Assembly (NCBI GenBank): GCA_011526585.1
Contig: WYBB01000178.1
Coordinates: 1 to 57,191, forward strand
From: Deltaproteobacteria bacterium
GTDB lineage: Bacteria; Myxococcota_A; UBA9042; PHBI01
Length of the DNA: 57,191 bases
Reading direction: 5' to 3'
Position numbers and translations under genes: made by a program. Shown in pieces: positions 9,984 to 18,675 of the stretch. Position 1 is the first letter of the stretch. Each line of letters starts with the position of its first letter. Under the pieces are notes generated by a model. It saw only the letters and a program-made list of their open reading frames with translations, searched no databases and was not told the DNA's origin.

Positions 9984-10637
9984 TCAGTACGGCAGGATGT
10001 CGTGCGCGCCCATCTCCTCCATCATCTCGACGGTCTGGCAGAGGGGCAGGCCCACGACGTTGGTGTAGGAGCCGGAGAGCGAGTCGACCAGGTAGGCGCC
10101 GACGCCCTGCACGGCGTAGGCGCCGGCCTTGTCCATCGACTCGCCGACGGCGATGTACTTCTCGATCTCGGTCGCGGTCAGGCGCTTGAAGCGCACCTCG
10201 GTCGCGACCGCCTGCACGCCCTCCTTGTTCTTGCGCAGATCGTGGATGCAGAAGCCGGTGATGACGCGGTGCGAGTGCCCCGAGAGGCGGTGCAGCATCT
10301 CGGCCGCCTCGGCGGTGTCCTTGGGCTTGCCGAGGATCGTCTCGCCGAGCACGACGACGGTGTCGGCGCCGATGACCCAGCGCGTGTCCTGGGTGCGACC
10401 GCCCGGCGCGGTGCGGCGCTGGCCGGTCTCGACGTCGGTGTAGAGGGTCTGCGAGAGCCGCTCGACCACCGCGAGCACCTTGGCGCGCGCCATGCGCTTG
10501 ACGAAGTTCTCCGGGGTCTCGGCCTCGAGCTTGAGCTCGTCGACCGCCGGCGGGATGACCTTCACCGTGAAGCCGAGCCGCTCGAGCAGCTCCTTCCGGC
10601 GAGGCGACGAAGATGCGAGGATGATCGGAACGCCCAC
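9984..10637 (-). CDS. maf: Maf-family nucleotide pyrophosphatase
   Basis: 217 residues from GTG 10637 (GVPIILASSSPRRKELL), which puts the conserved ASxSPRR motif near the N terminus; a longer in-frame start at 10721 would add an unsupported basic leader. Other family marks are VIGADTVVVLGETILGKP and AYAVQGVGAYLVDSLSGSYTNVVGLPL. Maf proteins hydrolyse dTTP/UTP or modified nucleotides to monophosphates and restrain septation. Between RMARAKVLAVVERL and the VIGADTVV strand there is an insertion of about 24 residues (around SQTLYTDVETGQRR) that most Maf proteins lack. Confidence 0.92.
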   Translation of the reverse strand: MGVPIILASSSPRRKELLERLGFTVKVIPPAVDELKLEAETPENFVKRMARAKVLAVVERLSQTLYTDVETGQRRTAPGGRTQDTRWVIGADTVVVLGETILGKPKDTAEAAEMLHRLSGHSHRVITGFCIHDLRKNKEGVQAVATEVRFKRLTATEIEKYIAVGESMDKAGAYAVQGVGAYLVDSLSGSYTNVVGLPLCQTVEMMEEMGAHDILPY

Positions 10638-10726
10638 GCCGCTTCTGTAGCGCAGCCCCGCCGCGGATGAAAGCGCCACGCGGCCCGGCGCCTCGGGGCA
10701 CCGCCCGCGCGGCGGTGACAAACGCG

Positions 10727-10755
10727 TGGCAAGCGGGGGGCGCCTCTGCTATAGA
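10727..10755 (+). promoter_or_regulatory. Sigma-70-like promoter for HEAT-repeat gene
   Basis: TATAGA at 10750-10755 with an extended -10 TG (10747-10748), and a weak -35 TGGCAA at 10727-10732, spaced 17 bp. It lies about 60 bp before the ATG at 10815 in the divergent region with maf. Confidence 0.4.
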
Positions 10756-10814
10756 CCCGCGCTCGCCCGCCGGGTGACAGCATCCGACGGACTCGTGGTC
10801 GAAGGAGATTTCCC

Positions 10815-11543
10815 ATGGGACTGTTCGGGTTCGGCAAGAGCGACAGCGGCAAGATCGACAAGCTCAAGAAGAAGGCGACCAACAAGTGGGGCCAGGCGAT
10901 CGAGCGCACGATGGCGATGAAGAGCCTGCGCCAGATCGGCACGCCCGATGCGTGGGAGGCCTTGCTCGAGCGCTACGGCATCAACCTCGACGTCACGATC
11001 ACCGACCAGGACGAAAAGCGCGAGCTCTACGAGTGGCTGGTCGCCGCGGGCGAGCAGGTCGTCGGCCCGATCGAACGCTACGTCGCGTCGCACGACGGCG
11101 TCTACTGGCCGCTCAAGGCGCTCAAGGAGATCGCCGGCATCGACCGCGCCGTCGAGAGCCTCCTGACCGCGCTCGACCGCGCCGAGACGCTCGAGCAGCG
11201 CGTCAACGAGCAGAAGGTGCAGCTCGTGTCGAACCTGCGGGACTTCCCGCACCCCAAGGTGCTCGAGCGCCTCAAGCGCCTCGTCAAGGATCGCAGCGAC
11301 GAGGTGCGCATGATGGCGCTCGACGGGCTGATGACCTATGGTGAGAGCGAGGCCGTGCCGCTCGTCGCCGAGCGCATCCTCGACCCCGAAGAGACGACGC
11401 GCATTCGCCACGTCCTCTACGAACAACTGCTCGACCTCGGCTGGTCGCTCGCCCCCTGGAAGGAGGCGATCGAGGCCGCCGGGGTGATGCCCGCCCACTA
11501 CAAGCTCGACGCAGCCGGCCGCGTCATCCGCGGCACGCGCTGA
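10815..11543 (+). CDS. HEAT-repeat-like protein
   Basis: 242 residues from ATG 10815, preceded by a good ribosome-binding site (gaaggaga at 10800-10807). The whole product is helical, with paired amphipathic helices of HEAT type (for example PHPKVLERLKRLVKDRSDEV and RMMALDGLMTYGESEAVPLV), and begins with a short glycine-rich GLFGFGKSDSGK. No enzyme motif or signal peptide. HEAT solenoids usually serve as protein-binding scaffolds. It lies 24 bp upstream of greA and may share its transcript; its partner is unknown. Confidence 0.85.
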   Translation: MGLFGFGKSDSGKIDKLKKKATNKWGQAIERTMAMKSLRQIGTPDAWEALLERYGINLDVTITDQDEKRELYEWLVAAGEQVVGPIERYVASHDGVYWPLKALKEIAGIDRAVESLLTALDRAETLEQRVNEQKVQLVSNLRDFPHPKVLERLKRLVKDRSDEVRMMALDGLMTYGESEAVPLVAERILDPEETTRIRHVLYEQLLDLGWSLAPWKEAIEAAGVMPAHYKLDAAGRVIRGTR

Positions 11544-11567
11544 CGCGTCGAGCGACCAGGACATGAC

Positions 11568-12059
11568 ATGACCCAGGACGCCTACATCACGACGCCCGAA
11601 GGACTCGACAAGCTCAAGGCCCGCTTGAAGCAGATCCGCGAGTTCGACCGCCCGAAGAACGTGCTCGACATCGAAGAGGCGCGCGCGCACGGCGACCTGC
11701 GCGAGAACGCCGAGTACCACGCCGCCAAGGAGCGGCAGGGCCTGCTCGACGCCGAGATGCGCACGATCGAGGACAAGATCGCGCGCGCGCGCGTCATCGA
11801 CCCGACGACCCTCGGCGGCGACAAGATCGTGTTCGGCGCGCGCGTGACGCTGATCAACAGCGAGACCGACGAGGAGGTCGTCTACACGATCACCGGCGAG
11901 GACGAGGCGGACACCAAGGCCGGCCTCATCAGCTACAAGGCGCCGATCGCCAAGGCCCTCCTCGGCAAGACCCTCGGCGACGAGGTGATCGTGCGCGCGC
12001 CTGGCGGCAACCGCACCTACGAGGTCACCGGCGTCGAGTTCGACGGCCCCGCCGATTGA
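11568..12059 (+). CDS. greA: Transcription elongation factor GreA/GreB
   Basis: 163 residues. The N-terminal coiled coil has the acidic tip residues in EEARAHGDLRENAEYHAAKE, the loop that enters the RNA polymerase secondary channel and stimulates transcript cleavage; the C-terminal FKBP-like domain ends KTLGDEVIVRAPGG. Length matches the family (about 158). It rescues backtracked RNA polymerase. Its stop overlaps the start of tsaE by 4 bp (TTGA), so the two are coupled. Confidence 0.96.
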   Translation: MTQDAYITTPEGLDKLKARLKQIREFDRPKNVLDIEEARAHGDLRENAEYHAAKERQGLLDAEMRTIEDKIARARVIDPTTLGGDKIVFGARVTLINSETDEEVVYTITGEDEADTKAGLISYKAPIAKALLGKTLGDEVIVRAPGGNRTYEVTGVEFDGPAD

Positions 12060-12550
12060 GCGTGCTCGCGGTCTCGTCGGCCTCGGAGGATGAGACGCGC
12101 GCGATCGCGGCACGCCTGGCCGACACGCTCGTCGCCGGCGACGTCGTCGCGCTGAGCGGGCCGCTCGGGGCGGGCAAGACCGCGTTCGTGCGCGGGCTGG
12201 CCGAGCGCCTCGGCCTGGCCGCGGGTGAGCGCGTCTCGAGCCCGAGCTATGCCCTGGTCAACGACTACGCGCTCGGCGCCGAGGTGCGCGGCGCGCTGCG
12301 CCTGGTGCACCTCGATCTCTATCGCCTCGAGGGCGACGAGGCGCTCGAGGCGCTCGGCTTCTCGGAGCTGTCCGAGGGTGCGATCGTCGTCGTCGAGTGG
12401 CCCGAGCACGCGCCCGCCGCCCTGGCGGAGGCGACCGTGCACGTCGTCATCGCCGATCGCGGCGGCGAGCGGCGCGAGCTCACGATCACTCGTGCGGAGC
12501 CGCGGCTGGAGGCGGGGCAGGCGGCGGGGTCTCGTCCGCCGGGCCGGTGA
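12056..12550 (+). CDS. tsaE: tRNA threonylcarbamoyladenosine biosynthesis ATPase TsaE
   Basis: 164 residues from TTG 12056, overlapping the greA stop. Walker A GPLGAGKT (35-42), the family motif RVSSPSYALVNDY, HLDLYRLEG and the Walker B-like VVVEWPE are all present. TsaE works with TsaB and TsaD to form t6A37 in ANN-decoding tRNAs. The last 65 bp overlap, on the other strand, a small membrane-protein gene; the tail after TITRAEP is low-complexity and probably dispensable. Confidence 0.95.
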   Translation: MSVLAVSSASEDETRAIAARLADTLVAGDVVALSGPLGAGKTAFVRGLAERLGLAAGERVSSPSYALVNDYALGAEVRGALRLVHLDLYRLEGDEALEALGFSELSEGAIVVVEWPEHAPAALAEATVHVVIADRGGERRELTITRAEPRLEAGQAAGSRPPGR

Positions 12551-12674
12551 CGAAGGTGCCGCGCACGACGCCGACCAGCACTGCGCCGGCGAGCCAGATC
12601 GCGAGCACCCACCAGGTCGCGCGGATCGCCCTGTAGAGCGGGTGACGACGGCCGGGGTGATCGCGCTTGCCCAT
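12486..12674 (-). CDS. Small single-pass membrane protein
   Basis: 62 residues from the ATG at 12674. A basic N terminus (GKRDHPGRRH), one membrane helix (ATWWVLAIWLAGAVLVGVV) and a Pro/Ala-rich tail. It overlaps the 3' end of tsaE by 65 bp in antiparallel, and an in-frame upstream TTG would give 74 residues. No family recognised. The helix and codon pattern make it plausible, but short antisense frames open easily in DNA this GC-rich. Confidence 0.45.
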   Translation of the reverse strand: MGKRDHPGRRHPLYRAIRATWWVLAIWLAGAVLVGVVRGTFVTGPADETPPPAPPPAAAPHE

Positions 12675-12718
12675 CGCGATCTCGATAGCCCTACACCCGG
12701 CCTTGGTCAATCGCGTGT

Positions 12719-13879
12719 ATGCTCGTGAAGGTGTGGCGGCTCGTCCGGATGTCCTCGATCCTCGTCGCGGTGCTGATCGCCGGGCCCGCGCGCGGGCAGA
12801 GCTCGCCCCTGCCGCCCGACGCCCGCCTCGATCTCGTGCGCGGACCGCTCGTGACCAGCTCGCGCATCATGGGCCTGGGCGGGGCCTTCGTCGGGGTCGG
12901 CGAGGGCATCGACGGGATCTATCGGAACCCGGCGGCGCTGGCCAATCGCGGCGACGGCGCGACGAGCTGGCTCGACGCCGACGTCACCTTCGACTGGCTC
13001 TTCGTGTCGAGCCACGAGATCGACTGGGATGGAGATGGGCGCCCGCTCTCGGAGGCGCTCGAGCTGCAGGCGGTCAACTTCGGCCTGGTGCTGCAGCTCG
13101 GGCCGCTCGGGCTCGGCGTCCTGACGACGCTCTACGGGTGGAGCGGCGATGGCCTCTCGGTCGCGCACGTCGACGTGCTCGTCGGCGCAGGCTGGGCGTT
13201 GTCCGAGGGTGAGCTGATCATCGGGGCCGGGGCCGCGGTCGCCGCCCTGGAGGTCGCCGCCACGCCCGAAACATCGACGAGCTTCGCCGGGGTCGGCGGT
13301 GACTTCGGCGTGCTCTGGCGCCCGCGCGACCATGACTGGCGGCTCGGCATGCGTCTGCGCACGGGCACCTCGCTCGCCGACGAGGCGCGGGTCGTGCAGG
13401 CGGCGCACGTGCCGTGGCAGCTGGCGATCGGCGGGTCGACCTTTCACGCGGCCGATCCGGCGCGACGCTACAACCCGCGCCTGCGCGCGCCGAGCACGGC
13501 GCCCGCCGATCGACGTTATCTGCTGGTGTCGAGCGAGCTCGTGCTGACCGGCGCGACCGACGGCCAGAGCCTCGAGGCGCTGGTGGGCGACGGGCTCGGC
13601 GCCGATGACGACGGCCGGCCGCGCGCCTCGGGGCGACGCGTGTCGCTCGCGCTGCACCTCGGGGCCGAGGGCGAGGTGCTGCACGATCGGGTCAAGGCGC
13701 GCGTCGGCACCTACCTCGAGCCGGTGCGCGTCGCCGGTCGCCACGACATCCGCCCGCACCTGACCGGGGGGCTCGAGCTGCACCTCTTCGAGCTGGTCTT
13801 CGACTGGAAGGCGACGTTCGCGTTCGACATCGCGCCGGGCTGGGACAACGTCACCGTCGGCGTCGGCTTCTGGAAATAG
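12719..13879 (+). CDS. PorV/UPF0164-like outer-membrane beta-barrel protein
   Basis: 386 residues with a Sec signal peptide (MSSILVAVLIAGPARG then QSSP). After it comes the hallmark of PorV/UPF0164 and FadL-like barrels (SSRIMGLGGAFVGVGEGIDG then IYRNPAALAN), followed by alternating beta-strand-like segments with aromatic ends and a final strand ending in Trp-Lys rather than Phe. It is probably an outer-membrane barrel of 12-14 strands. No T9SS or fatty-acid-uptake partner gene is nearby, so transport substrate is open. An internal ATG (MSSIL) 27 bp downstream is an equally good start. Confidence 0.8.
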   Translation: MLVKVWRLVRMSSILVAVLIAGPARGQSSPLPPDARLDLVRGPLVTSSRIMGLGGAFVGVGEGIDGIYRNPAALANRGDGATSWLDADVTFDWLFVSSHEIDWDGDGRPLSEALELQAVNFGLVLQLGPLGLGVLTTLYGWSGDGLSVAHVDVLVGAGWALSEGELIIGAGAAVAALEVAATPETSTSFAGVGGDFGVLWRPRDHDWRLGMRLRTGTSLADEARVVQAAHVPWQLAIGGSTFHAADPARRYNPRLRAPSTAPADRRYLLVSSELVLTGATDGQSLEALVGDGLGADDDGRPRASGRRVSLALHLGAEGEVLHDRVKARVGTYLEPVRVAGRHDIRPHLTGGLELHLFELVFDWKATFAFDIAPGWDNVTVGVGFWK

Positions 13880-13937
13880 CAGAAGAACGAGACCCGGTGC
13901 TTGCGTAGGTCGTGGGGCTCGTGCAAAAGGCGCCGCC

Positions 13938-14678
13938 ATGGTGGAGGTCACCCCAGGGTGTGCGCCGCGCGGCGCGCAAGAATACGATGCGGCCTGGAGC
14001 GCGCTCGAAAAGCGCCTCGGGCATCGCTTCGCGACGCCGTCTCTGCTCGCCGAGGCGCTCACCCATGCGTCCTATGCGAACATGCAGGCGCAGCGCGGGA
14101 TCGCGACCTGCGACAACCAGCGGCTCGAGTTCCTCGGCGACGCGGTGGTCGACCTGTGCGTGAGCGAGCGCCTCTTCGAGGCCGATCGCGGGGCGCGTGA
14201 GGGGCTCCTGACCGAGCGGCGCGCGGGCCTCGTCAACGAGGAGCGCCTGGCGCGCGCGGCGCACGAGCTCGGGCTCGGCGAGCACCTCCTGCTCGGGCCG
14301 GGCGAGGATCGCGCCGGCTTTCGCGAGCGCGCGAGCGTGCTGGCGGACGCCTTCGAGGCGGTGGCGGCGGCGGTCTTCCAGGACGCCGGGATCGAGGCGG
14401 CGCGGCGCTTCGTGTGGAGCGCGCTGCCCGAGCTGGCGCACGGCCGGCCGCAGCGCTTGAAGCCCGCCAAGGCGCGGCTGCAGGAGCTCACCCAGGAGCG
14501 CTGGAAGCTGACGCCGACCTACATCACCTCGCCGCCCGACGTGACCGGCGTCGTGCTCTCCGAGGTGCGCGTCGGCGAACGGCTGAGCGCGACCGGCGAG
14601 GGCGGCTCGCGTCGCGAGGCGGAGAACGCGGCGGCGGTGATCGCTCTGGCGGAGCTCGACCAGCGGAGCGTCGGATGA
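13938..14678 (+). CDS. rnc: Ribonuclease III
   Basis: 246 residues. The signature motif NQRLEFLGDAVVD (60-72) holds E64 and D68, and the second pair of metal-binding acids is D137 and E140 in LADAFEAVAAAVF; both catalytic clusters are intact. A double-stranded RNA-binding domain follows (AKARLQELTQE to GSRREAENAAAVIALAEL). It processes rRNA precursors and structured mRNAs. A GTG or ATG-less N-terminal extension is not needed. Its stop overlaps the start of the following RF-1-like gene (ATGA). Confidence 0.95.
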   Translation: MVEVTPGCAPRGAQEYDAAWSALEKRLGHRFATPSLLAEALTHASYANMQAQRGIATCDNQRLEFLGDAVVDLCVSERLFEADRGAREGLLTERRAGLVNEERLARAAHELGLGEHLLLGPGEDRAGFRERASVLADAFEAVAAAVFQDAGIEAARRFVWSALPELAHGRPQRLKPAKARLQELTQERWKLTPTYITSPPDVTGVVLSEVRVGERLSATGEGGSRREAENAAAVIALAELDQRSVG

Positions 14679-15085
14679 ACCTCGAGCCGCTGTGGGTGAG
14701 CGAGCGCCTGGTGATCCCGACCGAGTTCCTCTCGGTCTCGTACACCCGCAACCTCGTGACGATCGAAGACGGCGAGGTCGTGCGCCTCGACGGGGTCGAG
14801 GCCGCGCGCCGGCGGGCGTCCGCGGTCGAGCTGCGCCTCGACGTCAAGAACTGCGCCGAGCTCGGCGAGGCCGCCAAGGCGCGCATCATCGCGTTCTCGC
14901 CGCTGCGCGCCGACCGGCGTGGCGTCGTGCGCGTGAGCTGCGACGAGTTCGAGTCGCGACCGAAGAACCTGGCGGCCGCGCGCGAGCGGCTGGCCAACGC
15001 CATCCTCGACGCGCTCGAGACCCCCGTCGAGCCCCCTCCGGCCGAGCGCAAGAAGCGCGGGCGCGGCGGCTTGTTCAAGAAGTGA
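14675..15085 (+). CDS. RF-1/ArfB-like protein lacking the catalytic GGQ motif
   Basis: 136 residues from ATG 14675, coupled to rnc by a 4-bp overlap. The layout matches ArfB (YaeJ)-type peptidyl-tRNA hydrolases: an N-terminal strand (SERLVIPTEFLSVSYTR), then AVELRLDVKN, a Ser/Arg strand (RVSCDEFESRPKN) where RF-1 proteins have RSQxxN, a helix (AAARERLANAILDAL) and a basic tail ending KKRGRGGLFKK. Where the family has SGPGGQNVNK between strands 2 and 3 there is a different, longer loop (NLVTIEDGEVVRLDG). Without GGQ it cannot catalyse peptide release by the known mechanism. It may be a ribosome-binding regulator. No frameshift restores a GGQ in this stretch. Confidence 0.75.
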   Translation: MNLEPLWVSERLVIPTEFLSVSYTRNLVTIEDGEVVRLDGVEAARRRASAVELRLDVKNCAELGEAAKARIIAFSPLRADRRGVVRVSCDEFESRPKNLAAARERLANAILDALETPVEPPPAERKKRGRGGLFKK

Positions 15086-15115
15086 CATCCGCTGGCCACC
15101 GAGCTGTGGCTCGCA

Positions 15116-15144
15116 TTGCGCGCCGGGCGGGCTGGTGCTAAAGC
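15116..15144 (+). promoter_or_regulatory. Sigma-70-like promoter for STAND ATPase gene
   Basis: TTGCGC at 15116-15121, 17-bp spacer, TAAAGC at 15139-15144 with an extended -10 TG at 15136-15137. The start codon follows only 11 bp later, so the transcript would have a very short leader. Confidence 0.35.
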
Positions 15145-15154
15145 CCGAAGACGC

Positions 15155-17899
15155 ATGAATGGCGAACAAGCGCTCCTCGACGACATCGCTCAGGCGCGTG
15201 GGCTGCGTGGCCTCGCGACCCACTTCGGCCCGGAGGCGTCGCTGCCGCCCGACGTGGTCGAGCATGCGCTCGACGCCTTGCCCGACGAGGGCGATCGGCT
15301 GGTGGCGGCGCTGGCGAGCGTGCGGCGCCGCGACGGGGCGGCGCCACAGCTGCCGTTCTGCGGGCGCCGCGAGCAGCTCGAGCTGATCTACAACGCGGTG
15401 CGCGACGCGGTCGCGCAGCGGCGCCTGCACGTGATCGAGATCGTCGGCGAGCGTGGGCTCGGCAAGACGCGGGTGCTCGCCGAGGGGCTCGCGATCATCG
15501 ATCCCGAGTCGCGCGGCATCGACGTGTTGCCGCTGGCGGCGCGCTCGGGCGACGGACCGCAGGCCCTGGTCGCGCAGCTCGTGCGGCGGCGCTTCGGGAT
15601 CCTGCCGCGGCACAGCGACCAGGTCGCCTATGACCGGATCCTCGAAGCGCTCGAGCCGCGCTGCGACGAGCGCACGCTGGTCGGCAACGCACGCCTGCTC
15701 GGGCACCTGGCGGGGCTGCGCGCGATGGGGCCGGGGGCCGACGCGCTGCCGGCCGATCTCGAGGCGTTCAGGCGGCACGCGTTTCGCGCGCTGACGACGG
15801 TCTTCCGTCAGGATCTCGCGCAGGCGCCGCGCATCATCGTGCTGCAGCGCCCGGGAGAGCTCGACCACCGCGCGCTCGACGTGTTGATCCGTCTGGTGGG
15901 CGAGCTGGCGGCCGAGCCGCTCGTGCTGGCCGTGCTCAACGAGTCCAGGAAGGACATGCCCGAGCTGCGCGACGCGTTGCCCGAGGCGCAGGCGACCTAC
16001 GTGCGGGTCCAGGTCGAGCCGCTGCCCGAGCGCGACGTCGAGCGTCTGGTCGTCTCGCTCTTCGCCGAGACGGCGGCCGAGCCCGAGCTCGTGCGCACGA
16101 TGGTCGACAAGGCGCGCGGCAACCCGCGGCTCGTGCTCGAGAACGCGCGCCTGCTGGTGCAGCGCGGTGAGCTGGTCACGAGCGAAGGTGGGCTCGTGCG
16201 CGGGCCGATCGCGAGCTCGCTGGCGACCGGCCTGGCGGCCGACCTCGACGAGGCGTCACGGCTGCGCATGGCGGCGCTCTCGGGGGTCGAGCGGGCGCTC
16301 CTGTCCGCGGCGGCGATCTTCGGGCGCGCGTTCCAGGCCGAGGGCGCGCTGGCGGTCGGCGCGGCGCTCGAGCCGGATCTGATGGCGTGGGAGACGGACG
16401 CCGGGTCGGCGCTCGAGCGGCTGGCCGCGGCGGGGGTCTTGCGGCGCACCGAGCGCGACGACGAGAGCGCGCCCGATGCGGCGGCGGCCGAGCACGCGGC
16501 GGGTGAGCCGGCGGGGTGGCGCTTCGCGCATCACGCCGACCGCGCGCGCCTGCTCGCCGATCTCGGCGGCGAGGCGCGTGAGCTGATGCATGCGCTGGCC
16601 GCGCAGTGGCTCGAGGCGCGCCCCCTGGCCGGTCACGATGCGGGGATCTTCTACGAGGCGGTGGCCGCGCACTGGCTCAGAGCGCAGCGCAAGACGGAGG
16701 CGGCGCGCGCGCTGGGCCGGGCCGGCGAGGCGGCGCGCGACGGGCTGGCGATGCCGCGGGCCAAGGCGCTCTTCCGCACGGCCCTCGAGGCGCTGGGACT
16801 GCACACGGCGGCGCGAGGGCTCGATCGGGCCCCGCTCTTGCTGAGCACGCTGCTCACGCACGCGGATCTCGCGCTCAAGACCGGCGACTTCAACGAGGCG
16901 CGCCTCCTGTGTGGCGCGGCGATCGAGGCGGCGCGTGCGCTCGAGCCGCGCCCGGCCACCGAGCTCGCGCCGGTGGCGCGCGCCTACTTCCTGTTGGGGC
17001 GGGCGCAGCGCGGGCTCGGCGCCTATGCGCTGGCCGCCGCGGCGCTCGGGCGGGCCTCCGAGCTCTCGCGCCGCGCCGCCGATCCGCGGGGCTCGGGCGA
17101 CACGTTGACCGAGCTGGCGCGCGTGCACTGGCTGGCGGGCGGGGAGGGCGGCTACGCCGAGGCGCTGCGGCTCCTCGAGGAGGCGCTCGAGGTGCGGCGC
17201 GGGCTCGGCTCGGCGCGCGCCATCGCCGAGACCCTCGGCCTCATCGCCAATATCCGGATCCAACGCGGTGACTTCGAGGGGGCGCGCGGTCCGCTCGAGG
17301 AGGCGAGCGCGCTCTCGCGCGAGGCCTACGACCTCGCCGGTCAAGCGCGCGCGCTGATGGCGCTCGGCGCGATCGCCTACTTCGGGGGCGACTACGAGCG
17401 CGCCCTCGACGTGTGGAAGGAAGGGCTCCGGGCCGCGGAGGTCGCGGGCGAGCGCGAGCTCATCGGCGCCTTCCTCAACAACATCGGCGAGACGCGCCTG
17501 GCGCGCGGCGAGCTCGATCACGCCGCGGCGGCCCTGGTCGAGGCGCGCGAGATCACGACCGAGACCGGTGACCTCAGGACGCTGACCGACGTCTTGAAGA
17601 ACCTCTCGGCGCTGTATGCGCGCAAGGGGGACCTGGTGCGCGCGCAGGCGACGGCCGACGAGGCCTTCGCGCTGGCGATCGCGATGAACGCGCGCCCGAG
17701 CCTCGGCCCGGCGTTGCGAGCGCGCGCCGAGGTGCGGAGCCTGCGCGCGCTCGCCGAGGGCTCGGCGGCGCTGGCGCGCGAGGCCGAGGACGATTTCCGT
17801 AAGGCGATCGAGATCTTCAGGGATCTCGGCGACAAGGCCGAGCTCGAGCGCACCGAGGCCGGCCTGGCCAGTCACCAGCGGCTCGTTCCACCGGGCTGA
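15155..17899 (+). CDS. STAND-type ATPase with TPR repeats
   Basis: 914 residues from ATG 15155. An AAA_16/STAND NTPase domain has CGRREQLELIYN ahead of the Walker A GERGLGKTR (about 98-106). A winged-helix-like segment follows around residue 390 (SGVERALLSAAAIFGRAF), and the C-terminal half is tetratricopeptide repeats (for example ARLLCGAAIEAARAL, DYERALDVWKEGLRAAEVAG, GELDHAAAALVEAREI). This layout is usually found behind a Ser/Thr kinase or adenylate cyclase in myxobacteria; here neither is fused, so it is a free-standing version. It probably acts as a ligand-driven assembly switch in the cytoplasm. Ligand unknown. Confidence 0.85.
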   Translation: MNGEQALLDDIAQARGLRGLATHFGPEASLPPDVVEHALDALPDEGDRLVAALASVRRRDGAAPQLPFCGRREQLELIYNAVRDAVAQRRLHVIEIVGERGLGKTRVLAEGLAIIDPESRGIDVLPLAARSGDGPQALVAQLVRRRFGILPRHSDQVAYDRILEALEPRCDERTLVGNARLLGHLAGLRAMGPGADALPADLEAFRRHAFRALTTVFRQDLAQAPRIIVLQRPGELDHRALDVLIRLVGELAAEPLVLAVLNESRKDMPELRDALPEAQATYVRVQVEPLPERDVERLVVSLFAETAAEPELVRTMVDKARGNPRLVLENARLLVQRGELVTSEGGLVRGPIASSLATGLAADLDEASRLRMAALSGVERALLSAAAIFGRAFQAEGALAVGAALEPDLMAWETDAGSALERLAAAGVLRRTERDDESAPDAAAAEHAAGEPAGWRFAHHADRARLLADLGGEARELMHALAAQWLEARPLAGHDAGIFYEAVAAHWLRAQRKTEAARALGRAGEAARDGLAMPRAKALFRTALEALGLHTAARGLDRAPLLLSTLLTHADLALKTGDFNEARLLCGAAIEAARALEPRPATELAPVARAYFLLGRAQRGLGAYALAAAALGRASELSRRAADPRGSGDTLTELARVHWLAGGEGGYAEALRLLEEALEVRRGLGSARAIAETLGLIANIRIQRGDFEGARGPLEEASALSREAYDLAGQARALMALGAIAYFGGDYERALDVWKEGLRAAEVAGERELIGAFLNNIGETRLARGELDHAAAALVEAREITTETGDLRTLTDVLKNLSALYARKGDLVRAQATADEAFALAIAMNARPSLGPALRARAEVRSLRALAEGSAALAREAEDDFRKAIEIFRDLGDKAELERTEAGLASHQRLVPPG

Positions 17900-17910
17900 A
17901 CGCTCTCAGA

Positions 17911-18675
17911 TCAGAGATCGACGCTGTTGCTCAGCGTGCCGAGGCCGTCGATGTGCACCTCGACGCGGTCGCCGGCGACGAGCGGGCCGACGCCGGCCGG
18001 GGTGCCGGTGGCGATGAGGTCGCCGCGCTCGAGGGTCATGATGCGCGACAGGTAGGCGACGAGGAACGGCACCTTGAAGATCATCTGGGACAGGTGCGCG
18101 TCCTGGCGCGTCTCGCCGTTGACGGTGAGCCAGATGCGCTGGTCGCCGGGCGCGAACGCGGTGTCGATCCAGGGGCCGACCGGGCAGAAGGTGTCGAAGC
18201 CCTTGGCGCGGGTGAACTGCACGTCCTTTCTCTGCAGGTCGCGCGCGGTGACGTCGTTGACGAGGGTGTAGCCGAGGATGGCGCTCGCGGCGTCCGCCTC
18301 GTCGATGTTGCGGGTCGTGCGCGCGATGACGACGCCGAGCTCGGCCTCGTGATGCACGAGCTCGCTCTGTCCGAGCGGGCAGCGGATCACGCCCTCGTGG
18401 GGCAGGAGCGAGCTCGGGGGCTTCAGGAAGATCAGCGGCTCGGGCGGCACGTCGTTGCCGAGCTCCTTGGCGTGATCGGCATAGTTGCGCCCGATCCCGA
18501 TGATCTTGCTCGGCGTCGTGGGCACCTCGAAAGTGAGCGCGTCGAAGGGCAGGACCTCGCCGCTCGGTTCGACCGGGCCGCCGTCAAAGGGGCTTCGCGC
18601 CAGCGGCTGAACGCCCTCGGCGGTGTGGATCCCCCAGCGATGTCTCCCGAGCACGGTGAAGCGGCACAGACGCAT
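17911..18675 (-). CDS. Fumarylacetoacetate hydrolase family protein
   Basis: 254 residues from ATG 18675; the frame stays open far upstream but that part has no protein-like content. The FAH core is complete: KIIGIGRNYADHAKE, the metal-binding acids in HHEAELGVVI and GYTLVNDVTARD, the KGFDTFCPVGPW motif and TGTPAGVGPL. Such enzymes cleave or hydrate C-C bonds of acylpyruvates (acylpyruvase/FAHD1, 2-hydroxyhepta-2,4-diene-1,7-dioate isomerase types). No aromatic-degradation genes lie near it, so an oxaloacetate decarboxylase or acylpyruvase housekeeping role is as likely. It converges on the ATPase gene with 11 bp between stops. Confidence 0.93.
   Translation of the reverse strand: MRLCRFTVLGRHRWGIHTAEGVQPLARSPFDGGPVEPSGEVLPFDALTFEVPTTPSKIIGIGRNYADHAKELGNDVPPEPLIFLKPPSSLLPHEGVIRCPLGQSELVHHEAELGVVIARTTRNIDEADAASAILGYTLVNDVTARDLQRKDVQFTRAKGFDTFCPVGPWIDTAFAPGDQRIWLTVNGETRQDAHLSQMIFKVPFLVAYLSRIMTLERGDLIATGTPAGVGPLVAGDRVEVHIDGLGTLSNSVDL

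Noticed and set aside
6832..10068. A 1078-codon plus-strand frame over the ktrA to yggS region.
   Set aside because: Shadow of several well-supported genes on both strands; composition is that of a GC-rich third frame.
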